Shown here in pieces: positions 1-8,093 of a stretch of 64,000 nt of DNA. Made by a program: the position numbers and the translations under genes. The stretch spans positions 4,769,501 to 4,833,500 of the forward strand of contig NZ_CP119075.1 of NCBI RefSeq assembly GCF_029023725.1. The letters are read 5' to 3'. The notes under the pieces were generated by a model. It made no database searches. It was not told the DNA's origin and was given only the letters and a program-made list of their open reading frames with translations. The stretch is from Synoicihabitans lomoniglobus (GTDB taxonomy: Bacteria; Verrucomicrobiota; Verrucomicrobiia; Opitutales; Opitutaceae). Each line of letters begins with the position of its first letter. Position 1 is the stretch's first letter.

Positions 1-317
1 AGCTCCGCCCATTCCGGGTCGCGCGGATGCACCGCCTTCGCGTTGCCGTAGAGGCGCAGAATCAACGGCGCGCCGACCATCGCACAAAACATGATCGTCA
101 TGCGCGACTGCTCCAAGAGGTGCGCCGCCGTTTCGTTGCCGCTGCCGGTGACGTTGAGCCAGATGACGCGGTTCGCGCTCAGCACGCGCAACGAGTCCAT
201 GCCCTTCGGCGACACGTTGACCCGCGTATCGACGCCGGCCGTGCCGACAAAGAAAATCTTTTGCTCCCGAATGAACGCGACCTGCTTCTCGGGAATGGCG
301 GTGTATTGCTGGCCCAT
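1..317 (-). CDS. Pyridoxamine 5'-phosphate oxidase family protein (C-terminus cut by window edge)
   Basis: The first 105 codons of a leftward gene are visible, starting at ATG 315-317; the rest lies outside the window. The translation begins MGQQYTAIPEKQVAFIREQK and continues through IFFVGTAG, VNVSPKGMDSLRVL, the NVTGSGNETAAHL stretch and MTIMFCAM, ending near RLYGNAKAVHPRDPEWAEL. This is the split-barrel FMN-binding fold of the general-stress type pyridoxamine-phosphate-oxidase-like proteins, which are usually flavin-dependent oxidoreductases of unknown substrate rather than the vitamin B6 enzyme. It lies downstream of xylH on the same strand, separated by 152 bases carrying two hairpin repeats, so it is probably an independent transcript. 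Family assignment is secure; exact function is not. Confidence 0.8.
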   Translation of the reverse strand, partial: MGQQYTAIPEKQVAFIREQKIFFVGTAGVDTRVNVSPKGMDSLRVLSANRVIWLNVTGSGNETAAHLLEQSRMTIMFCAMVGAPLILRLYGNAKAVHPRDPEWAE

Positions 318-367
318 GGGAGAAGATCGTGGGGAAGTGCGGCCCAAAACGCAGGTTTGTTTTCACC

Positions 368-393
368 GGAGGGACGACTTCCACGTCGTCCGC
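368..393 (-). repeat. Short hairpin repeat, family 1, copy A
   Basis: Perfect inverted repeat GGACGAC / GTCGTCC around a 6-base loop, read on the minus strand as GCGGACGACGTGGAA followed by GTCGTCCCTCC. The flanks (GCGGAC, CCCTCC) and the loop (GTGGAA) are shared with copies at 426-451 and 25291-25316, while the variable stem triplets change in a compensating way. Confidence 0.6.
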
Positions 394-425
394 ATTATGC
401 TGGGATTCAGTCGGTCAGATGAAAC

Positions 426-451
426 GCGGACCGGGCGGAACCGTTCCCTCC
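426..451 (+). repeat. Short hairpin repeat, family 1, copy B
   Basis: GCGGACCGGGCGGAA followed by CCGTTCCCTCC; stem GGACCGG / CCGTTCC with one mismatch around loop GCGGAA. It sits just past the xylH stop codon, in opposite orientation to copy A, so the xylH transcript would end in this hairpin pair. Confidence 0.6.
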
Positions 452-469
452 GCCAAACGTGTGATCCGT

Positions 470-1597
470 TTACTTTTTGTTGAGGCGGACGTCCATCCAG
501 ACAGCGAGCACGAGCACGGTGCCGCGGGCGATGAACTTGATCGCAGGGTCGGCCGAGATGAGCGTGAGGCCGTTGATCAGGCTCGCCATGATGAGTGAGC
601 CGAACATTACGCCCATGACCGTGCCGCGACCGCCTTTGAGGCTCACGCCGCCGATTACACAGGCCGCGATGGCGTCGAGTTCCATGAGTTGTCCGACGGC
701 CGTCGTCGAGTAACCGGTTTTCGCAGTTTGCAGGAATCCCGTGATCGCCACGAGTCCGCCCGCGATGGCGAAGGCCGTCACCACGGTGCGGTTAACTGGC
801 ACGCCCGAGACAAACGCCGCTTCTTCGTTGCCGCCGATGGCATAGAGGTAACGGCCGAAGGAGGTGTGCTGCGTGAGCACGTAAATCCCAAACGCGATGC
901 CGCACAGAATGATCACCGACATCGGCACGCCGCGGAACATGTTGAGCACGACCACGACGATGAAGAGCCCGATGGCTTGCATCATGAATTTGTAGAACGC
1001 GACCTCCTGATCCTCGACCGCGAAGTTGTGCCGCCGACGCGATGCCCGGCTTTTCAGCGTCGCCACCGCGAGCGCCGCCGACACCCCGAAAGCGAGCAGA
1101 TAACCCATGGCGGGCGACAGGTAAAAATCGGTGAGCAGCGAGTAGAGGTTGGTCTGGCCACCGAGCACGACCGGCACGGTCGAGACGTCGATCACGAGCC
1201 AGAAGATGCCTTTAAAAATCAACAGGCCGCCGAGCGTGATGATAAACGCCGGGATGTTCTGCGAGACGATGAACTTACCCATGCCGGCCCAGAGCAAAAT
1301 GCCCGCGAGCAGCGACACGCCGAGGGCGGCCGGAGCCGGCCATCCGAACCACGTGGTGAGCACGGCGGCCAATCCACCGAACAGGCCCACGCCGCTGCCG
1401 ATCGCGAGGTCGATGTGACCGCACAGGATGATGAGCAACACGCCGAGCGCCGCGACCGCCGTGGTCGACATCTCGATGGCGAGCAGCGACAGGTTGCGCG
1501 ACTCGATGTAGCTCGGCGATAGCACGGTGAAGAATCCCCAGATGCCAACAATGGCCAGGAAGAGCGAAAAATCGCGGAGGGAAATTTGCTTGGTCAT
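470..1597 (-). CDS. xylH: Xylose ABC transporter, permease XylH
   Basis: 375-residue integral membrane permease of the sugar ABC importer family (XylH/RbsC type, BPD_transp_2). Successive hydrophobic segments run through the whole protein, starting with LFLAIVGIWGFFTVLSPSYI, with the family landmarks GHIDLAIGSGVGL (about residues 60-72), NIPAFIITLGGLLIFKG, and the conserved cytoplasmic loop ending ACVIGGVSLKGGRGTVMGV near residue 320, which contacts the ATPase. A charged loop (SRASRRRHNFAVEDQEV) separates the two halves, as in XylH rather than the shorter RbsC. It is the last gene of the operon and overlaps xylG by four bases (ATGA). With XylF and XylG it would import D-xylose or a similar pentose. 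Confidence 0.9.
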   Translation of the reverse strand: MTKQISLRDFSLFLAIVGIWGFFTVLSPSYIESRNLSLLAIEMSTTAVAALGVLLIILCGHIDLAIGSGVGLFGGLAAVLTTWFGWPAPAALGVSLLAGILLWAGMGKFIVSQNIPAFIITLGGLLIFKGIFWLVIDVSTVPVVLGGQTNLYSLLTDFYLSPAMGYLLAFGVSAALAVATLKSRASRRRHNFAVEDQEVAFYKFMMQAIGLFIVVVVLNMFRGVPMSVIILCGIAFGIYVLTQHTSFGRYLYAIGGNEEAAFVSGVPVNRTVVTAFAIAGGLVAITGFLQTAKTGYSTTAVGQLMELDAIAACVIGGVSLKGGRGTVMGVMFGSLIMASLINGLTLISADPAIKFIARGTVLVLAVWMDVRLNKK

Positions 1598-3147
1598 GAG
1601 GTAACAGGGGTCGAAGACGTGGCGGGCGCGGTGTCGGCCCCGATGGCCGCCGCGAGCAGTTTTTCCTGACTGAAGTCGGCGCGCGCAAAGGTTCCGCCCA
1701 CGCGGCCTTCGGCGAGCATAATAATGCGGTCACTCAAGCCCATCAGCTCGGGCATCTCGCTGGACACGAGCACGACGGCTTTGCCGCGCGATTTGAGCGC
1801 GTTGATGAGTTCGTAGACTTCGAGTTTCGCCCCGACATCGATGCCGCGGGTGGGCTCGTCGAGGAAGATGACATCGGGCTCGCAGAGGAGCGCCTTGCCG
1901 AGCACGACCTTTTGCTGATTACCGCCGGAGAGCGTGCCGGTCTCGGTTTCGATCGTCGGCGCCTTGACGCGGAGTTGGCGGGAAATCTCTTCGTTGCGCC
2001 GCACCTCCTGGTTCACATCGACCATGCCGCTGCGGCGTGTGACCTTGCCGAGCGAGGCGAGGCTGAAGTTGAAGCTGTTGCTCTGGTCGAGCACGAGGCC
2101 GTAGCGCTTGCGGTCTTCCGTCACCATGACGAGGCCGGCGCGGATGGCGTCCTGCGGGGTGGCCGGGTTAAAAGGCTGACCCCGGTAGTTCACGGTGCCG
2201 CCGGTGCGCGTGCCATCGGCCCCGAGCACGTTCATGAGCAACTCGGATCGGCCGGCGCCCATCAAGCCGCCGAGCCCGAGCACTTCGCCGCGACGCAGAT
2301 TGAGCGAAACCGATTTCACGATGTCGCGGCCATCCTCGTCCTGCACGGTGAGGTCGTCGACCCGCAGGATTTCTTCGCCCGCGTTGGCTGGCACGAACGG
2401 AAACAGATCCTCGATCTCGCGGCCGACCATGTTGCGAATGACTTCGTTTTGATCGGTCGCGGCGGCGTCGAGCGTGACGATGCTTTTGCCGTCGCGCAGC
2501 ACGGTGATGCGATCGCTGATGGCGAAGACCTCGTCGAGCTTGTGGGAAATGTAAATGCAGGCGATGCCGCGGGCGCGGATCTCGCGCACCATATTGAGCA
2601 GGATCTCGACCTCGCGTTCGGTGAGCGCGGCCGTGGGCTCGTCGAGGATCAGAATGTGCGACTCCTTTTTGAGCGCCTTCACGATTTCGACCAACTGTTG
2701 TTTGCCCACGCCGAGGTTGCCCACGCGCTCGGCCGGATCGATGTCGATACCGAAGCGGCCCAGCAGCTCGGCGGCATCGGCATACATGCGGTCCCAATCG
2801 ATGAAACCAAACCGCGTCGGCTCGTGCCCGAGGTAAATGTTTTCGGCGACGGTCATGTCGCTCACGAGCGCGAGTTCCTGATAGATCACCGCGACACCCG
2901 CCGCTTCGGCATCAGCGATGCCTTTGAAACGTGCCTCGTTGTCGTCGACGTAGAACGCTCCCTCGTAGGAGCCGGTCGCCCAGATGCCGGAAAGCGTTTT
3001 GATGAGGGTGGATTTGCCGGCTCCGTTTTCACCACACAGCGAATGCACCTCACCGCGGCGAAGGTCGAAGCTCACATCTTCCAGGGCTTTAACGCCGGGA
3101 AACGTTTTGGTGATGCGGTCGGCGCGGAGGACGAGCGAGTCGGACAT
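1594..3147 (-). CDS. xylG: Xylose ABC transporter, ATP-binding protein XylG
   Basis: 517-residue cytoplasmic ATPase with two ABC domains, the standard layout for monosaccharide importers. Domain 1 has Walker A GENGAGKSTL, a Q-loop in IYQELALV, signature LGVGKQQLVEIVKAL and Walker B ILILDEPTAAL. Domain 2 has a degenerate Walker A (GLMGAGRSELL), signature LSGGNQQKVVLGKAL and Walker B VIFLDEPTRGIDVGAK. A degenerate second nucleotide site is normal for this family. The gene lies 48 bases downstream of xylF and overlaps xylH by 4 bases, so the three are almost certainly co-transcribed and translationally coupled. Length and motifs match XylG; the xylose assignment rests mainly on the binding protein next door. 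Confidence 0.92.
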   Translation of the reverse strand: MSDSLVLRADRITKTFPGVKALEDVSFDLRRGEVHSLCGENGAGKSTLIKTLSGIWATGSYEGAFYVDDNEARFKGIADAEAAGVAVIYQELALVSDMTVAENIYLGHEPTRFGFIDWDRMYADAAELLGRFGIDIDPAERVGNLGVGKQQLVEIVKALKKESHILILDEPTAALTEREVEILLNMVREIRARGIACIYISHKLDEVFAISDRITVLRDGKSIVTLDAAATDQNEVIRNMVGREIEDLFPFVPANAGEEILRVDDLTVQDEDGRDIVKSVSLNLRRGEVLGLGGLMGAGRSELLMNVLGADGTRTGGTVNYRGQPFNPATPQDAIRAGLVMVTEDRKRYGLVLDQSNSFNFSLASLGKVTRRSGMVDVNQEVRRNEEISRQLRVKAPTIETETGTLSGGNQQKVVLGKALLCEPDVIFLDEPTRGIDVGAKLEVYELINALKSRGKAVVLVSSEMPELMGLSDRIIMLAEGRVGGTFARADFSQEKLLAAAIGADTAPATSSTPVTS

Positions 3148-3195
3148 GGCGGCAGCGGAATGGCGGCGAAACTTAAACGCGGGCGATCGCGCCGA

Positions 3196-4281
3196 TCAGG
3201 GACGAGGCGGACGTTGGTTTTCCGGAACGGTTTTGTAGACCTCGTCGTAGGGGTGAAAACCATCCGCGATGATGGTCTCCATCATGTTCTCCTTGGTGAC
3301 GTTTTTGATCTCGGCCATGGCCATGGGAATCATGCCCGCTTTGTTGTCGATTTCTGCCTGCACCACGAGAGGTTTGCCGGTGGCCAACTTCATGGCCATC
3401 TCGGCTGCCATGCGGGCGAGCGCGGGCAGCGGCTTGTAGACGGTTTGGTCCTGAGTGCCGGCGACAATGCGTTGGCAGGCGACGAGGTCGGCGTCCTGGC
3501 CGGTGACGAGCACCTTGCCGGTGAGGCCCTCTTCTTCGAGTGCTTTGACGGCGCCGTTGGAGAGCACGTCGGCCGAAGCGAGAATGCCGTGGATGTCGTG
3601 GCCGTGGAGCGTGATGGCGGCATTGACGATGCGCTTGGCGTTCACGCCCTCCCAGTTGTCGCACCAGTCCTCGTGGATGATCTCGATCTCACCGGCGGCG
3701 ACGAGGGGCATGAGCACCTGATCCTGACCCTCTTTGAAGAGGAAGGCGTTGTTGTCGGTTTTGGAGCCGAGCAGGCGAATGATTTTCGGTTTCTTGACGC
3801 CCTTGGCCTTGAGGGTGTCGACGAGGTAGTTGGCCTGCAGCACGCCGACCTTCACGTTGTCGAACGTGGCATAGACATCGAGTTTGTCGGTGCCGGTGAT
3901 GAGACGGTCGTAACTGATAGTGGGAATGCCCTCGGCGGCGGCCATCTCGACGCCCTTGGCCATGACGGCGCCGTCGTGCGGGATGATGACCATGGCTCCC
4001 ACGCGTTGCGTGATGAGCGCCTCGACGTCCTTGATCTGCTGGGTGTCGTTGGAATCGGCGACGCGCACGGTGACCTCACCACCGAGTTCCTCGACGCGCT
4101 TGGTGAAGGCCTCCTGGTCTTTCTTCCAACGCGGGCCGCGCGTCTCATCCATGGACAAGCCGATGAGGATTTTGCGGTCTTCCGAGGCGGCAACATCGCC
4201 GGAACCGCGTTGGGCCAGCAAAAGTCCGAGCGCGACGCTCATGACCAAGCATACGAGGAGTAAACCAATTCGTAGTTTCAT
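3196..4281 (-). CDS. xylF: D-xylose ABC transporter, substrate-binding protein XylF
   Basis: 361-residue periplasmic sugar-binding protein. The ATG at 4279-4281 (MKLRIGLLLVCLV) is chosen over an upstream in-frame extension because it directly starts an N-terminal hydrophobic signal/anchor (residues about 4-25). The mature protein follows the XylF pattern: ILIGLSMDETRGPRWKKD, DVEALITQRVGAMVIIPHDG, ISYDRLITGTDKLDVYATFDN and VLVTGQDADLVACQRI, two Rossmann-like lobes of periplasmic binding protein type 1. It captures xylose and hands it to XylGH. It is the first gene of the leftward xylFGH operon. No xylose isomerase, xylulokinase or XylR regulator is visible nearby, so catabolism must be encoded elsewhere. 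Confidence 0.9.
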   Translation of the reverse strand: MKLRIGLLLVCLVMSVALGLLLAQRGSGDVAASEDRKILIGLSMDETRGPRWKKDQEAFTKRVEELGGEVTVRVADSNDTQQIKDVEALITQRVGAMVIIPHDGAVMAKGVEMAAAEGIPTISYDRLITGTDKLDVYATFDNVKVGVLQANYLVDTLKAKGVKKPKIIRLLGSKTDNNAFLFKEGQDQVLMPLVAAGEIEIIHEDWCDNWEGVNAKRIVNAAITLHGHDIHGILASADVLSNGAVKALEEEGLTGKVLVTGQDADLVACQRIVAGTQDQTVYKPLPALARMAAEMAMKLATGKPLVVQAEIDNKAGMIPMAMAEIKNVTKENMMETIIADGFHPYDEVYKTVPENQRPPRP

Positions 4282-4301
4282 AGGGGAAAAAGGGTGCCGG
4301 G

Positions 4302-4328
4302 GTTCCAGCTCCGGCTTCGAGCCGGAAC
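4302..4328. other. Hairpin in the xylF leader
   Basis: CCGGCT / AGCCGG stem (4311-4325) flanked by GTTCC and GGAAC arms. On the minus strand it precedes a run of five T about 20 bases further on, just before the xylF start. It could be an attenuator-like leader hairpin or another interspersed repeat; the sequence does not decide. Confidence 0.3.
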
Positions 4329-4401
4329 ATACGCGTGGGGGTCGGGAACGGACGTTGAGCAACCGAGTTTCATGAATCCAGCGCAATGCGCCGGTTTTTG
4401 A

Positions 4402-4415
4402 AATGGATTTCCATT
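4402..4415. promoter_or_regulatory. AATGGA-TT-TCCATT palindrome upstream of xylF
   Basis: Perfect 6-bp inverted repeat in the 157-base gap between xylF and the ABC-F gene, in the position expected for an operator of the xyl operon. No regulator gene is adjacent, so the assignment is only positional. Confidence 0.25.
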
Positions 4416-4438
4416 CCCGTTATGTGAGCACAGTTGAA

Positions 4439-5956
4439 TTACCCCGCGATCTCCAGCTGCGCGTCGCCCGCTTTGTCGGGCGTGAGGTGCCAGGAGGTAT
4501 CGACGATTTTGGCGAGAAACGCCTCGTCGTGACTCACCAACAACATCGCACAGGGGCAGTCCGCCAAGGCCTCTTCCAGACACAGGATGCTGGGCAGGTC
4601 CATGTGGTTGGTGGGCTCGTCCATCACAATGAGGTGCGGGCCGCGCACGATACCGAGCGCGAGCAGGAGTTTACGCACTTCGCCCGGACTGGGGAGCGCG
4701 CTTTCGAGTAGTCGCCCCGGCCGCGAACCGAGCCGGCTTATTGTCGTCATGATCCGTCCCCGCTCGTCGTTGGGCAGGCATTTGACCGATTCGAGCAGCG
4801 CTCGCGAATCCTCGGCGGATATCTCCTGCGGCACCGTCACGCATTTCTCCTCCGGTAACTGCAAATGCGTGAGCAGGTGCTTCACGAGCGTGCTCTTTCC
4901 CAAGCCGTTGGCGCCGGTCAGCGCGATGCGACTCGTGCCGCCGATCGCCAAATCGGGAAAATGCAGCTGACGGCCGTCGTCACCCAGCGGCAGACTTCCC
5001 GCCGGCAAACGCAGCAGAAAATCCCGCGGCATGAACGATGCACCATCCACCCAGATACCGGTCTCGTAGCGCTTCTTCACCTCGATGCCAGCGCGTTGCT
5101 GGGACATCTTGTCGGCGCGCTGATTCATCTGCGCGACCATTTTGCCGGCGTAGGCGTCCTTGCCACTGACCTTGGCGAGGTTGCGCTTGGCACGGCCATC
5201 GTGGTCGTGGATCGGAATCTTCTTCTGCTTCGAACCGCGCATGGCCGATGACTTCTGATCGGCGACCACGCGACGGCGTTGCGCCTCGGCCTTGAGTCGG
5301 CTTTCCGTGTGGCGCAGCGCGTCGTTGGCGCTGCGCGCGGACGCCTCCTCGTTATCCTGCTGAGCCAGCGCCGCGGTCACCCCGCCGGGACGCAGCACGG
5401 CCGACGGCGGATCGATCAGCACACACTGCGAGCACAACTCGTCCAGCAACGCGCGGTCGTGGCTCACCAGCAACCCAATGCCGCCAAACTCCTGCAGCGC
5501 GCGCACGAGCAGGCGCCGCGCATCGGCGTCGATGTGATTGGTCGGCTCGTCGAGCGCCAGCACCGCCGGTTCACGCCACAACGCGACGGCGATCTGCGCC
5601 CGCTTGCGCTCCCCGTGGCTCAAGGTCTCCCAGCGCTCCGGCCAGTCCTCGACCACGCGCAGACGCGCTTTGAGCACAGTGGCGTCGGGTGCCCAGATAA
5701 AATCCTCAAACTGCTCGGGCGGATCGTCGGTCCGTTGCGCCACATACAACGCCGGCCCTGACCGCTGCACCAAGCCGCCATGCGCCTCGAGTTCACCGGT
5801 GACGACCTTTAGCAGGGTGGTTTTACCCGCGCCATTGGGACCCACGATGCCGGTCCAACCGAACGGAAACTGCACCGTCAAATCGGTAAACAGGGGCATC
5901 GTCATCCCCGGATGAGAGAATTCGACCGACTGAAGGGTTAGCTGCGCAGACGCCAT
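4439..5956 (-). CDS. ABC-F family ATPase (ribosome-associated type)
   Basis: 505 residues from the ATG at 5954-5956, where the protein opens with MASAQLTLQSVEFSHPG; an upstream in-frame start is possible. Two ABC domains occur without any membrane segment. Domain 1 has Walker A GPNGAGKTT, signature LSHGERKRAQIAVAL and Walker B VLALDEPTNHID; domain 2 has Walker A GANGLGKST, a divergent signature LPSPGEVRKLLLALGI and Walker B LIVMDEPTNHMD. They are joined by a basic, helical linker (about residues 200-280; KLKAEAQRRRVVADQKSSAMRG region). The paired DEPTNH motifs and linker identify an ABC-F protein, which acts on ribosomes as a translation factor or antibiotic-protection factor. It cannot be assigned to a specific subfamily (Uup, EttA, resistance type) by eye. 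Divergent from the 6118 gene pair. Confidence 0.85.
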   Translation of the reverse strand: MASAQLTLQSVEFSHPGMTMPLFTDLTVQFPFGWTGIVGPNGAGKTTLLKVVTGELEAHGGLVQRSGPALYVAQRTDDPPEQFEDFIWAPDATVLKARLRVVEDWPERWETLSHGERKRAQIAVALWREPAVLALDEPTNHIDADARRLLVRALQEFGGIGLLVSHDRALLDELCSQCVLIDPPSAVLRPGGVTAALAQQDNEEASARSANDALRHTESRLKAEAQRRRVVADQKSSAMRGSKQKKIPIHDHDGRAKRNLAKVSGKDAYAGKMVAQMNQRADKMSQQRAGIEVKKRYETGIWVDGASFMPRDFLLRLPAGSLPLGDDGRQLHFPDLAIGGTSRIALTGANGLGKSTLVKHLLTHLQLPEEKCVTVPQEISAEDSRALLESVKCLPNDERGRIMTTISRLGSRPGRLLESALPSPGEVRKLLLALGIVRGPHLIVMDEPTNHMDLPSILCLEEALADCPCAMLLVSHDEAFLAKIVDTSWHLTPDKAGDAQLEIAG

Positions 5957-6080
5957 ACGGCGACATCGTGATAGAGCCCGATTCGCCCGCAACGCCGTAG
6001 TTTTTAACCACGTTTCGAGCCAAGCGACCGGCCTGACATGGACACGGATATCCTCACCAGAACTCGGCGTGAATCGTTTC

Positions 6081-6117
6081 TTGAAATTAATATAACGTTA
6101 TCTAACGTTTTATTTAA
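6081..6117 (+). promoter_or_regulatory. AT-rich promoter/operator of the 6118 gene pair
   Basis: Strikingly AT-rich stretch immediately before the ATG at 6118: TTGAAATTAATATAACGTTA then TCTAACGTTTTATTTAA. ATAACGTTAT is a palindrome (6092-6101) and AACGTT recurs at 6104-6109, giving a repeated operator-like motif. Toxin-antitoxin operons are often autoregulated at such sites. No Shine-Dalgarno sequence is apparent. The exact -35 and -10 boxes are uncertain. Confidence 0.4.
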
Positions 6118-6666
6118 ATGCCTTATGAATCGCTAGATCGTGATCGCCTTACCCAAGCGCTGCAACGCTTGGGTCAATTGGCGGTGGGCGAAGGCATCGA
6201 GCTGGAACTTTCGATTTACGGCGGGGCGGTCTTCACTTTGGTCTACGGATCACGCGACAGCACCAAGGACGTGGATGCCTTGATTCGGCCGGTCGAGGTG
6301 GGGCACCGTTTGGCCCGGCAAGTCGCGCGCGAACAGGAATTGCCGGACGACTGGATCAACGGCGACGTCGCCCTGTTCCTCGCCAAACGTGAAGCCAAGC
6401 GCCCCTTGTCTGGCGTTTCTTTTGGCCCTGGCCTCATCGTCACAGTGCCAACAGCCGCCTACCTGCTGGCACTGAAGCTACGAGCCTGCCGACCTGCCTT
6501 GCCCGGCTACCCAGGTGACGAACCCGATATCCAATTTCTCATTGGGAAAATGAAACCGGCGTCCCTCACCGAGGTTGAGTCGATTTTTGCCCGCTTCTTT
6601 CCTCAAGACGTGCTCACCGACACCGCGGTTGAAATCGTCGAAGCCGCCCTGCGCGAAGTCACTTGA
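6118..6666 (+). CDS. Nucleotidyltransferase-fold protein (AbiEii/DUF6036-like), possible toxin
   Basis: 182 residues. The N-terminal half carries the minimal nucleotidyltransferase signature: a glycine pair in LSIYGGAVFTLVYGSRDSTK (about residues 34-53) followed by DVDALIRPV. A hydrophobic/basic helix VPTAAYLLALKLRACRP (about 113-129) and a DEPDIQFL motif match the substrate-binding part of AbiEii and related stand-alone transferases. Such proteins commonly act as type IV or type II toxins, but an ordinary regulatory role cannot be excluded. It overlaps the next gene by four bases (TTGA), so the two are translationally coupled. The AT-rich promoter contrasts with the GC-rich surroundings. Confidence 0.65.
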   Translation: MPYESLDRDRLTQALQRLGQLAVGEGIELELSIYGGAVFTLVYGSRDSTKDVDALIRPVEVGHRLARQVAREQELPDDWINGDVALFLAKREAKRPLSGVSFGPGLIVTVPTAAYLLALKLRACRPALPGYPGDEPDIQFLIGKMKPASLTEVESIFARFFPQDVLTDTAVEIVEAALREVT

Positions 6667-7208
6667 ACACCGCCATGCAACCCCGTCCCTCAACCTTGGC
6701 CGAAGTGGCTGATCGCGCCAGTTCGCTGGAGCACTTCGGCCGGGAACTCGCAGACTGGTTGCACACGGTGCGAGGCTTGGGCTCGCGTCCGGCGCTGGGC
6801 CAAACGATCGCGGAGCGCCCGCGCCTGCTGGCCCGCAAGTTTCCGGAAGGCGCACTCGCCGATGCCACGCTGGCGGCCTACGCCGACTATTTGGCTGAGC
6901 GCATCCGCATCGCGCCTCCGCGCTGGTGCTTCGAGCCTGAACGTATCTCGCCCGACCCGTGGTTTGGTGTCGACGGTCCGCGGTCGCGCCGGTTTGCCCT
7001 GCGCGACAGCCCGCCCGCCTTCAAACGCCGCAACCTCTTCACGCCCAATCCAGACTTGCCCGTCCGCCTGCGACGAGGCCGCCCGCCGGTTTCATTGGAA
7101 ACCAAACGCGCCAATAACCGAGCCCGTCAGCGACGCTTCCAACTACGTCGAAAGGCACTGCTGTCGGATCTGCTCCAGCGCGCCATTCCCAACGACGAAT
7201 CCACCTAA
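6663..7208 (+). CDS. Basic protein paired with the nucleotidyltransferase (possible antitoxin)
   Basis: 181 residues if it starts at the TTG overlapping the upstream stop; an ATG four codons later (6675) would also serve. No family is recognised with confidence. The middle is acidic/aromatic (APPRWCFEPERISPDPWFG, about 85-102). The C-terminal third is strongly basic, with an AT-hook-like RRGRPP (137-142) followed by an Arg-rich helix (NNRARQRRFQLRRKALL) that superficially resembles a bZIP basic region. DNA or RNA binding is therefore plausible. Coupled translation with a nucleotidyltransferase-fold protein suggests a two-component toxin-antitoxin or regulatory pair; this is inference from arrangement. 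Confidence 0.6.
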   Translation: MNTAMQPRPSTLAEVADRASSLEHFGRELADWLHTVRGLGSRPALGQTIAERPRLLARKFPEGALADATLAAYADYLAERIRIAPPRWCFEPERISPDPWFGVDGPRSRRFALRDSPPAFKRRNLFTPNPDLPVRLRRGRPPVSLETKRANNRARQRRFQLRRKALLSDLLQRAIPNDEST

Positions 7209-7479
7209 ACTCGTAGTTGGATCGTGACACAATCAAGCGGGATTCCCGCCGGGATTCACCGACCGAGCTTTGTGAAACCGACAACGCGTCCGGAACCATT
7301 CAGCCCCGGCCCATCCGCGCTTTCCTCCAACCTAAATGTTCGTATTATGAACTTTGAGATCGGGCCAACGCCTTCGCTCTAGCGTTGCTCGTTGGGCCGT
7401 AGACGGGGAATTCGCCGCCAGAAGTTCCACCATGGCGGGTGCACGATCTCGCGTAGATAGTCTTGGTCCGTTTCGACGC
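7209..7479. other. Gene-free gap between convergent genes
   Basis: 271 bases with no supportable gene. The only structure seen is the palindrome at 7331-7358 and, after it, an imperfect GGGCCAACG ... CGTTGGGCC inverted repeat (about 7361-7398). Confidence 0.5.
7331..7358. repeat. Imperfect copy of the AAATGTTCGTATTA palindrome
   Basis: CCTAAATGTTCGTATTATGA then ACTTTGAG. It is nearly identical to the long perfect palindrome at 38260-38292 in the orientation CCTCAAATGTTCGTATTACG. It lies between two convergent genes, where an operator would have nothing to control, so it may be a dispersed element or the relic of a lost gene's control region. Confidence 0.5.
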
Positions 7480-8082
7480 TCAGGCTTGAAAGGTGAAGCG
7501 GCTGACCAGCCAGTGACCTTGCGGTTTGGCGAAGGTCATTTCGAAACGGCCGGACTCCCAGCGCACAGTGGAGGATTGGCCCTGCAAGCGGGCCATAGTT
7601 TCGAGGGTGGATTCCAATCTGAACGGTGTGCTGATTTCGACCTGCGAGTGACAGGTGGCATGAGCAACAAACTCGTTTTCGTTGATTGTCACCTCATCGT
7701 GGATACAATCAGCGGGCTGGCGAACGTCGGTGATCGATTCAGCGGGCTCGCGCGGGTCGAGAGGGTTGTGCGCGGCTGCAAAGACGATTCCCGGCAAAGC
7801 CACTTCGGCGTCGGGCGTGCAGAGTTCGGCGAGTGCGCCGTATGCGCCCCGCGCCACCATACCGATGCAGGTGCGTTGCAGTTCGCGGATCGCTGCTTGG
7901 TCGGTCAGTCGCGCCAAGGTTTGCTGCAAGTGCTGCAGCTCTGAAGCGTCGTCCGGACGGGCGGTTTCCAGCAAACGCGGGCCGGCCAACGCCGTCGCCG
8001 ATGCCAGGCCCGCGCCCAAGACGGCCCCACCTTTAACGAGGAAGTTGCGACGCGTGGTGTTGATGGACGGTTGCTCATTCAT
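7480..8082 (-). CDS. Exported NTF2/SnoaL-like protein with twin-arginine signal
   Basis: 200 residues from the ATG at 8080-8082. The start MNEQPSINTTRRNFLVKGG contains a twin-arginine motif (TRRNFL) followed by a hydrophobic segment (AVLGAGLASATALA), predicting Tat export. After a linker, a helix-rich opening (LQQTLARLTDQAAIRELQRT) leads into a SnoaL-like cone-shaped NTF2 fold: ELCTPDAEVALPG, HDEVTINENEFVAHATCHSQVE, and the ending GHWLVSRFTFQA. This fold often binds small hydrophobic or polyketide-like molecules or serves as an isomerase/cyclase. The gene follows the tandem-MoaF gene by 11 bases on the same strand, so the two probably act together. No catalytic residues can be assigned. Confidence 0.7.
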   Translation of the reverse strand: MNEQPSINTTRRNFLVKGGAVLGAGLASATALAGPRLLETARPDDASELQHLQQTLARLTDQAAIRELQRTCIGMVARGAYGALAELCTPDAEVALPGIVFAAAHNPLDPREPAESITDVRQPADCIHDEVTINENEFVAHATCHSQVEISTPFRLESTLETMARLQGQSSTVRWESGRFEMTFAKPQGHWLVSRFTFQA

Positions 8083-8093
8083 GGCGGTATTCC

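Noticed and set aside
1912..4263. 783-codon open frame on the plus strand opposite xylG/xylF
   Set aside because: Antisense shadow of the high-GC xyl genes; no domain pattern, while the minus strand encodes clear ABC importer proteins.
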